A stretch of DNA of 64,000 nt from the NCBI GenBank assembly GCA_022410635.1, contig JAJVDF010000230.1, positions 253,521 to 317,520 of the forward strand, read 5' to 3'. This document shows positions 57,585-64,000 of the stretch, one piece after another. The stretch is from Tretioscincus oriximinensis. Taxonomy: Eukaryota > Chordata > Lepidosauria > Squamata > Gymnophthalmidae. The notes below the pieces were generated by a model. That model was not told the origin of the DNA. It did no database searches and saw nothing but the letters and a program-made list of their open reading frames with translations. Numbering within the stretch: the first letter of the stretch is position 1; every line of letters begins with the position of its first letter. The translations under genes were made by a program, and so were the position numbers.

Positions 57585-57660
57585 AGTAGACATTTCTATG
57601 AAAGCTCATGCCATCTATCTTCCTCTAGCTAGTCTCCTAGTGCTACAAGCCCCTTGTTGA
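57585..57660 (-). repeat. Monomer of the GCATCTGAAGAAGT repeat family
   Basis: ATGAAAGCTCATGCCATC, then AGCTAGTCTCCTAGTGCTAC, then AAGCCCCTTGTTG corresponds to the right arm at 63425-63486 (CGAAAGCTTATGCC ... AGTCTCAAAGTGCTGCTAGC). It is a single diverged arm. Confidence 0.6.
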
Positions 57661-58087
57661 GCAGAGTAAATTATGTGTCTCAGTTGGGATTAATTAGCTG
57701 ATTAAGAATGCTGCCTTTCTTCATTTTTATACTTTTTATTGCCACAAGATTGCATTTATATTTGATACAATGATATTTTGGAGGGTTGTTTTTAATGATA
57801 TGGTCAAGTAGACTAATCATTAATAAATTTATTATAGATTATGTTTTGACATAGTAGGCACATAACTTCACTGTGCGTTGAAGTGTGGTAATGGCAGTTT
57901 TACCGGCACTCTTTGCTGGATGAAAAATTGCACCAAAAATGACAACCATGTTGGTCAAATGCAATTGCTGTGTGGAGCCTGTGCCACCAAGAATGGAGAC
58001 AGCAGCAGTGGGGACCTTCTTGNGCATTGTGGGAAACAGAGATGTGGGCTGAAGAGTTGCATGACTGAATTCTGCCATGAAGAAATA

Positions 58088-59000
58088 AANACATTAAATC
58101 TGAACATAANAATGTAAGAGGAGCCCTGCCGAATCAAGGCCAGAGCCCATCTAATCCAGCATTCTGTCTCACACAGTAGCCCACCAATTGCATATGGGCA
58201 GTCTGGAACAGAAGACAGCAAAATCTTCAACTGCTCTTGACACCCTCAAATGCAAATGGCATCTGAGGAATGCTGCCTGTTGCTCCATCTCAGTGGCAGT
58301 ATCAAGACATCTAACCTAGTAGCTGTTTATACCTTTGGCTTCCATGAACTTGTCTAATCCTGTATTAAAGCTATCCAGGCTGCTAGCTACTACTACTTCT
58401 TCTGGAAGTAAATTTCAAAGGCCGATGACCCTCTGGATGAAAAAATATTTTTCTTTGTCTGTCCTCACTCTTCTGCCCATCAGTTTCAAGAAATGCCCCC
58501 TGGTACTAATATTGTGTGATAGAGAAAATAGTTTTTCTGTATTCATCTTATCCATCCCATGCATGATTCTGTACACTTCAATTAGGTCATCTCTTAAGCA
58601 CTGTCTTTCGAGGCTGAAGAGGTCCAGATGATGCAGTTGGATTTCATAAGGGAGGTGCTCCAATCCCTCGATTTTTGTTGTTGCCCTTTTCTGCACCTTC
58701 TCTAGTTCCACAATATCCTTTTTGAGATGTGGTGACCAGAATTGTACACAGTATTCCAAATGGGGCCTTACCACAGATTTAAAAAGAGGAAAAAACAATA
58801 CTTGCTGGCTTGTTTTCGATTCCTTTCCTAATTACTCCTAAATACATTGAATTTGCTCTTTTTGCTGCTGCTGCACACTGGGTTGACACCTTCATTGAGC
58901 TGTCCACCAACACTCCAAGATCCTTTTCCTGCTCTGTCATAGAAAGCTTAGTTCCCATCAGTTGGTAGGAGTAATTGGGATTCTTTGCCCCAAATCTGGT
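58088..59000 (-). mobile_element. CR1 LINE, 3' half of ORF2 to terminus
   Basis: The minus-strand frame at 58415-58798 (127 codons) reads FKSVVRPHLEYCVQFWSPHL, then KDIVELEKVQKRATT, then LEHLPYEIQLHHLDLFSLE, the C-terminal part of CR1 reverse transcriptase after the catalytic YxDD. It continues through LIEVYRIMHGMD to the 3' UTR and the TGTAAGAGGAGCCCTGCCG end at about 58115. The remaining 5' part (58800-59000) matches typical CR1 without an open frame. It is the best-preserved CR1 in the window and still inactive. Confidence 0.88.
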
Positions 59001-59009
59001 TCTGACCTT

Positions 59010-60720
59010 CTGTTCTCCCCTTAAGTTGAAATGCTTCTAGGGAAGCCACTGAACAAGCTATTATCTTTCTCTCCCTGCCTGGGGATCAGGCACATTCTAA
59101 ATCTTGGTCACGTTCCTGGTAAAATTTCATATCAATTGCATATTAGCTAATTTCTCCTTTAATTTTCACTTCTTATCTGAACATTGCTACTTATTTAATT
59201 TAGCAAGAGCAAGGAAGCTGTAGTCATGGAACGCAGTTCAGGGCTGCCTGATTGCTACTTCAAAAATCTGTACGTTAATTTGTGGGCTGCTTTCTTTTTC
59301 AGGCTCCATCCCATCCAACAGAAGAGCCACTGAGTTTTGCCAGAAGCCCTTTCTGTGCNCACCACCTAGTCTGTCTCCATGCAAGTTTGCTGAGGTTTTG
59401 CTTGTGACAGTTCCTTCTCAGAAGGCAGCCGTGGAGCAAAAGATCTGCACAGTCAAGACAGCCAAGGGGGATGTGAACAAATAATCAAAATAGCTATGTA
59501 TATAAAGAGCTGGGTAAAGGTTCTTCTGAGAATACATGAAAGACTATTGCCTGTAATTAGTTAATCAGGGTAATTGTTTCTAATTAGACTCTAGAGGCAC
59601 ATCACAGAGTTGACTAGATCTACAGAAGAGTTGAGGGGAAGGGAGCGGAAAAGCCACCCCTCCCATGTTAATGACAATCATAACCCTCCAACCTGTCAAG
59701 AAGGCTTCTGTTCTAATTGGAACCATTCTTGCCGAATGGGAGGCAGGATGATTTGTGAAAAAGACACCCTCAGCATGTAATTTTCAATGTAACAAATCTA
59801 GAAAGATGGGTACTCTTTGATCTTGATTCTTCTGTTATTGCTGTTCACACTGGGAAGGGTGCTTTAATGAAACAATCTCAAGGTAATTTACCGCCTTTGA
59901 AGTCTTGAAAATGTGCTGCCAACCCAATTTCTGGTTTTGTGGAGGCTGCAGCAGCAGTCACTCAAGGTTGCTTAATAGAGCACCAGAACTGGAACATCAA
60001 GACATCAAAGGTTAAAGTGGCATGTGATGAATAGCCAAACTATTCATTTGTTTCTGCCTCAGAGGCAATCTGACTAGTTATTGTCATTGACTAATTTTAC
60101 ACTTTGTGAGCACTTGCTCTTAGTACTTAGCGTATATTAGCCAAGGAGGAAGGTGAAATATATTCTGGTTAAGTATACTGCAGTTGGAAATTAAGACTTA
60201 AGGGTCCAGTAAGCTGTATTTGGAGGGGCAAAAATAAGGAACGAAAGAACAAAATTAAGATTGAGATTGATTTTCCAGATGTGAGCCCCTCTAGTGAATA
60301 TTGAATATGAATGTTAATAAGGGAGAGAAAGAAGGGAGAAGGAAAGGAGAGGAATGCTCAGAACATTGTAAAAGTGTTTGGATTAGATATTTTATTGTGT
60401 TATTGTGCACAGATAAATAAAATGTTTTGAACAGAAAAAGTAGACTGTATTTGAGAGTTAGACATGAGTGTTATCATTTTACCACTACTAATCTCTCCTT
60501 CTTTCCCTCTCCCTTCTATTCCATATCAAGAATATATGCTGAAGCCCACTGGGCCTCTGGAATTTTATGCCTCCTTCCTCAGNCTTTCTTCAATAAGTAC
60601 TTCAAATTAACTGATAAAATGATTGCCAGTCTCGCTGTTGCTGCCCTTGTCACAAGCAGTCAGAGAGCTTCTATATTTCCACGGTGTTGTGATTGATAAC
60701 ATTTTTGTGCTAATGCTCAA
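59010..60720. promoter_or_regulatory. Repeat-free interval with homeobox-type motif clusters (weak)
   Basis: TGCCTGTAATTAGTTAATCA and GGTAATTGTTTCTAATTAGA lie within 50 bases (about 59550-59600). GGGTACTCTTTGATCTTGAT (TCF/LEF-like) lies near 59808-59830. The repeat-free, moderately GC-containing stretch is about 1.7 kb long. It could hold one or more conserved non-coding elements, but nothing here proves it. Confidence 0.25.
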
Positions 60721-60724
60721 AGAC

Positions 60725-60800
60725 AGTTATTATTGTTGTTGTTATTGTTATTCATTTATTTATATAGCGCTATGTACTTAGNGCTACACAGGGTATTATG
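60725..60800. repeat. Interspersed repeat tail with TTTATATAGCGC motif
   Basis: TTATTGTTGTTGTTATTGTT then CATTTATTTATATAGCGC then GCTACACAGGG. The TTTATATAGCGC...CATGGCGCT type of sequence recurs in vertebrate repeats as a reversed LINE/SINE tail. The family is not determined. Confidence 0.4.
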
Positions 60801-60804
60801 TACC

Positions 60805-61380
60805 ATCAATGAGTCTCTTGACTCTTTGTGCACTGCAGTTCTGTCCATTGAACATATCCTTTGCTGGACTTTGCATTAAGTGCTAACACTGCAATGAAGT
60901 GGCTCCACTTCCACTGGGAAATGATAAAGCAGGCAAGGACCATATCCTGCATTTACCCATTTCAGTGCTGCAGATAGTCAAGCAACCTATAACATTCTTT
61001 CCAAAGGGAGGGAGGAAGGAAGGAACATAATATAAAATACTTACTTTGTCTTTTATTTTCTTGTAGCTTTGCCTTGCTTTGTTTCATGAAGAAGGGGTGG
61101 GGCTAGATAAGAGGCTACTGGGCTGTTGGCTTTAGGGTGCATCGGCAGTTTCAAGTTAAACTTCAAAGCAGATTTAGGAAGCAAAGAGCTGGGAGGGAAA
61201 GATTGCAAGGATAAGAATATCTTTCCCAGAACCCCTGTTTTTTGTTCTGTCTCCCATCAACAAGCTGATAAAACAGCAATGAAGTATTCTTACAGTTTGA
61301 GGTTTAAATTTGGGGAATGGATTGTCAATTTACCAACACATAAGTTGCAATAAAGAACAGCTGTCAGAAAACAGCCGCAC
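60805..61380. other. Intergenic DNA without identifiable features
   Basis: A short GGAAGGAAGG run near 61013-61025. The ORF at 61126-61353 has no recognisable motif. Confidence 0.4.
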
Positions 61381-61384
61381 CTTT

Positions 61385-61510
61385 TCCCATGAGTGAGTGC
61401 ACTTTATTTTATTTAGAAGTTTACATCACTTCACCAAAAGATCCCGAGGTGGAAAAGAATAATAAAAAGAAAAATTATACAAANTTTTCTTAAAATAAAT
61501 AAAATAAAAT
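61385..61510 (-). mobile_element. Possible SINE/LINE 3' tail, minus strand
   Basis: CACTTTATTTTATTTAGAAG, then TTTACATCACTTCACC, then AAAAGATCCCGAGGTGG, then an A-rich AATAAAATAAAATAAAG run. This resembles the reverse complement of tails of the ...CTTGGGATC...GTGATATAAA type. Both ends are indistinct. Confidence 0.35.
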
Positions 61511-61519
61511 AAAGAGAAT

Positions 61520-63110
61520 CTTATCAATAGTAAGCTTGTATATATGACGTGGACAGTCATGTCCAGCCTCCATGCCCCCTGCATAGACAAATGATGGATC
61601 AAAAAGTAAACATGATCTGAATATGTTCAGAGGTTGCTTGATACACTCCAAAGGTTTCCAGTAATTGGAATGCAATCCTTTCAAGAGATGAGAAGAACTT
61701 TGCTTGTTCAAATCTGCAGGCAGCAAGTAATGACAGTAGACCTGACAGCCTAGAGTCTTTGGCCATTAATGCACTTACTTGNCTTGTCCACTTTAGTGAA
61801 TCTGGATTAGCTTGATCCAGATCACTGCAACAACATGCATCTAGTGGCCTAAATTGCTAATATATTAGATTGTTAAATTTGTTTTAATTTTGTGCACTTG
61901 CCNTGTGACTTTATAAAAAGTATGATTGTAAATATTAAATTAGAATGAATGAACAAGAATGCCTTATGATTTAAAAATAATAATAATGAAGAAGTAGAAG
62001 ATAAAATCATCCTTGTTTTGCCTACTGATGACCAGGATAATGCCTGCAATGGCAAAGAGGTTACCAGAAATACATCATTCCTATTGGAGAAGGTCAGATG
62101 TTGGACAAGGTCTACCTCAATCAAAAGCTCTTTCACTATTAGTGAACTGTGTTGCCAACTTTGATTTTTTTAGGGGTAGTCAACAGAATGCATTTGGTGG
62201 GAAAATCACAGACCAAATCTTACTGTACATGTACGCATCTATTAATTGGTTTGAGTTTAATGTCTGGTTGTCCTTGGATTTTCCCTATGTTGCTGGGAAG
62301 CCTCCTCAGATTATATAGTTTCTTTTGAGGAAGCAGGTTTGAATGTTGCTCCCCTAAAGGCCACAGAGGAAGCACTTTCACAATGTGTTCGTAAAGCCAC
62401 ATGTCGCCAGTATGGAGTTCTCCCTTAAAAGTGATGCAGGTGCAGCTTTTCCCAACTTGGGCTAACTGTGCTCTGACTACAGTTTGCTTGTAGTGGGAAT
62501 GCCTCTGTGTGAATGTTGCTGCACATTGCTATTGTGCCTCCATTTTGTTCTAACCTTTGAGGAGCCAACAGTGATTTAAAATTATTTTTAGGAGGGTGGG
62601 GTTTCAGGTTTTGCACTGTTCCAAACCATACTTTTATTCCACCTTCAATCCTGAAAACTAGAATAAACTAAGAAAAAAAACCTGATTTGCATTTACTGAG
62701 TTAACTGATTACCAAGTTAAATGATTACCAAGCCTGTGCAAAGATGGCCTAAAATGGATCAAGTTAATTAAGTCAGGCAAATCCAAATCAGATCTTAAAA
62801 GATCCCCTTGGAAGAATTCAGTGACAGCATCTCCTCTCTAGATAACTTTTTCATGATGGGGGAAATGACTGGTAAGGTTGAGCCTTTAAAAATCCTTGTG
62901 GAATTTTCAGAACATAATTAGTGGTAGAAAGAAATTTCTGAATTGACCAACAAGTGTTTTTTATGGTGTTAACTGTGGTAGTGCTGGGGTACCATTTATG
63001 ACTTTAGGAATTTTCATGGAAAACAGGCTTTTAGAGACAGTGCCTCTGTCCCAATTCTCCTTTCCTCTTGTATTATGTCTGTTAAATCATAACCCTCATG
63101 GTAGCTGATT
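61520..63110. other. AT-rich DNA without identifiable features
   Basis: A TTCAATCCTGAAAACTAGAA block near 62645 resembles the interior of the 11561-11688 MITE, possibly a one-sided remnant. The ORF at 62013-62318 (101 codons) has no recognisable domain. Confidence 0.35.
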
Positions 63111-63112
63111 TC

Positions 63113-63182
63113 AGAGAAATAGCCTAGTCTAGTAGAAAATCCATCAAGGGGGGCTAATAGCACTTTAGAGACTAGAAAAGTA
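63113..63182 (+). repeat. Monomer of the GCATCTGAAGAAGT repeat family, 5' part
   Basis: AGAGAAATAGCC, then AGTCTAGTAGAAAATCCATC, then AAGGGGGGCTAATAGCAC, then TTTAGAGACTAG. This aligns with the reverse complement of the palindrome's right tail and arm (63520 back to 63455), so it supplies the 5' part missing from the palindrome's left arm. It lies only 130 bases from the palindrome. Confidence 0.7.
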
Positions 63183-63311
63183 GGTGTAATAGTAGTATTA
63201 CTGACTTTTTATAAGCCTCTGTATGTAATATTTTATAGACTAAAAGGAGTGATTTACAGTAAATAATTACATAGTAAATAAATATAGTAAACAGTAAATA
63301 AATAAATGTGC

Positions 63312-63520
63312 AGCAAAGGGGCTAGCAGCACTTTGAGACTAACTTGAGAAAAGTGGTTGGCATAAGCTTTCGTAGACAGGTCTACTTCTTCAGATGCTCA
63401 GCATCTGAAGAAGTAGACCTGTCTACGAAAGCTTATGCCAACCACTTTTCTCAAGTTAGTCTCAAAGTGCTGCTAGCCCCTTTGCTGGACTTTCTGCTAG
63501 ACTAACACGGCTATTTCTCT
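63312..63520. mobile_element. Perfect 86-bp inverted dimer of a dispersed repeat, with target-site duplication
   Basis: The left arm 63312-63397 and right arm 63401-63486 are exact reverse complements around a 3-base loop (TCA, 63398-63400). A one-sided tail (63487-63520) ends in GGCTATTTCTCT. The insert is flanked by AAATAAATGTGC on both sides (63300-63311 and 63521-63532), an exact 12-bp duplication. Variable-length duplications and inverted-dimer arrangements occur in Penelope-like retroelements, a tentative assignment. No protein is encoded. Confidence 0.85.
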
Positions 63521-63534
63521 AAATAAATGTGCAA

Positions 63535-64000
63535 AACCTGGAGACAATATACATCGGTGACTTCACTGTCTGGTGGAGCTGAATGGGGAAGTCACTACAG
63601 AAAGCAGCATCCCCTTCATTTCCCATTTAGAGGGAGGAGGCATCATTTTCTATGATGTTCCTGTTTAGGGTGTGGGATGCATCTTTGTCAGTAATTGCAA
63701 CTGCAAAGAGATCAGCACCATCAATGCCATATGCCTAATGCAACTGAAATGCCTTGTTGAATCAACGACATATTGCCTGTTTTGTATATACATATAATTC
63801 CAAAACCACCATACTATACCATCACAGTTTCCACAGTTGCCAGTTTTTATTGCCAGCAATTGCTTCTTTAATGCAGTCTTGCAGATTGCAGTGGTTTCCA
63901 AGACCTCATTATAGGAGGGAATGCCTACTTTGCTGATGACAGATGAGCAAAACCACATCAGCAAAAGCATGCAGTAGTATGGAGAAGGAATCAGGCTGTG
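63535..64000. other. Intergenic DNA without identifiable features
   Basis: The pair of opposed ORFs at 63665-63970 and 63754-63936 are mutual shadows with no recognisable motif. Confidence 0.4.

Larger units (their letters stand above)
56665..58085. other. AT-rich DNA with small repeats
   Basis: Includes the 26-bp tandem duplication at 57343-57394 and the repeat monomer at 57585-57660. The stretch at 57840-58080 has overlapping ORFs on both strands without recognisable domains. Confidence 0.4.

Noticed and set aside
58415..58798. 127-codon minus-strand ORF as a host gene
   Set aside because: The peptide is the CR1 reverse-transcriptase C-terminus and belongs to the LINE annotated at 58088-59000.

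Overview
The window looks like gene-poor nuclear DNA from a squamate reptile (lizard or snake). It is AT-rich, has scattered single-N ambiguities and one 379-base assembly gap (43266-43644), and is dense in repeats. The squamate call rests on Sauria-type tRNA-derived SINEs (A-box/B-box heads, 3' ends of the AAGC.GCTTTG...GGGGTATAA type), CR1 LINE 3' ends with the ...CTCTTATGTTCTTATG terminus or the classic AATCATAGAATC...GGAAGGGACCTCCA end, and L2-type 3' tails. No finer taxonomy can be read from the sequence alone.

I find no intact protein-coding gene, no tRNA or rRNA gene, no CRISPR and nothing prokaryotic. Nearly all open reading frames are chance frames, LINE remnants, foldback-repeat frames or low-complexity frames. 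The one stretch that reads like non-repeat protein is 55398-55934: about 178 codons in one frame, broken by two TGA stops and followed by two AATAAA signals. I could not assign it to a family.

Layout: 1-4.3 kb holds a possible LINE-1 remnant, a 584-bp GC-rich hAT-type MITE made of serial hairpins, and AT-rich single-copy-looking DNA. 4.3-12 kb has two direct copies of an anonymous ~400-bp repeat, two short MITEs sharing a GTCACACATGTA-like terminus, an L2 tail and an LTR/promoter-like block. 13.6-31 kb carries L2 3' ends, Sauria-type SINEs, a CR1 end, a decayed LINE-1-like 3' end, a GC-rich internally duplicated block (28.9-29.4 kb) and microsatellites. 32.4-37.4 kb has a CR1 3' end, a palindromic MITE, a SINE whose tail has grown into a ~600-bp pyrimidine array, and a minus-strand LTR-like promoter block. 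39-44 kb has a foldback repeat, an inverted partner of the 21-kb repeat, and a strand-asymmetric pyrimidine/purine region ending in the gap. 47.9-49.5 kb is a CR1 copy interrupted by two different hAT-type MITEs, one a second copy of the multi-hairpin element. 51.8-53.7 kb has another foldback hAT MITE and a 255-bp palindrome. 58-59 kb is a longer CR1 fragment that still encodes a readable RT C-terminus. The right end has an exact 86-bp inverted repeat inside a 12-bp target-site duplication.

The features do not form a pathway. The strongest material is transposon biology: three non-autonomous hAT-type elements with readable 8-bp or near-8-bp duplications, a multi-hairpin MITE whose arms match each other better within a copy than between copies, and a perfect palindrome from a dispersed repeat that carries a hammerhead-ribozyme-like core. 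Four repeat-free, homeobox-motif-containing intervals are offered as weak candidates for conserved non-coding elements.
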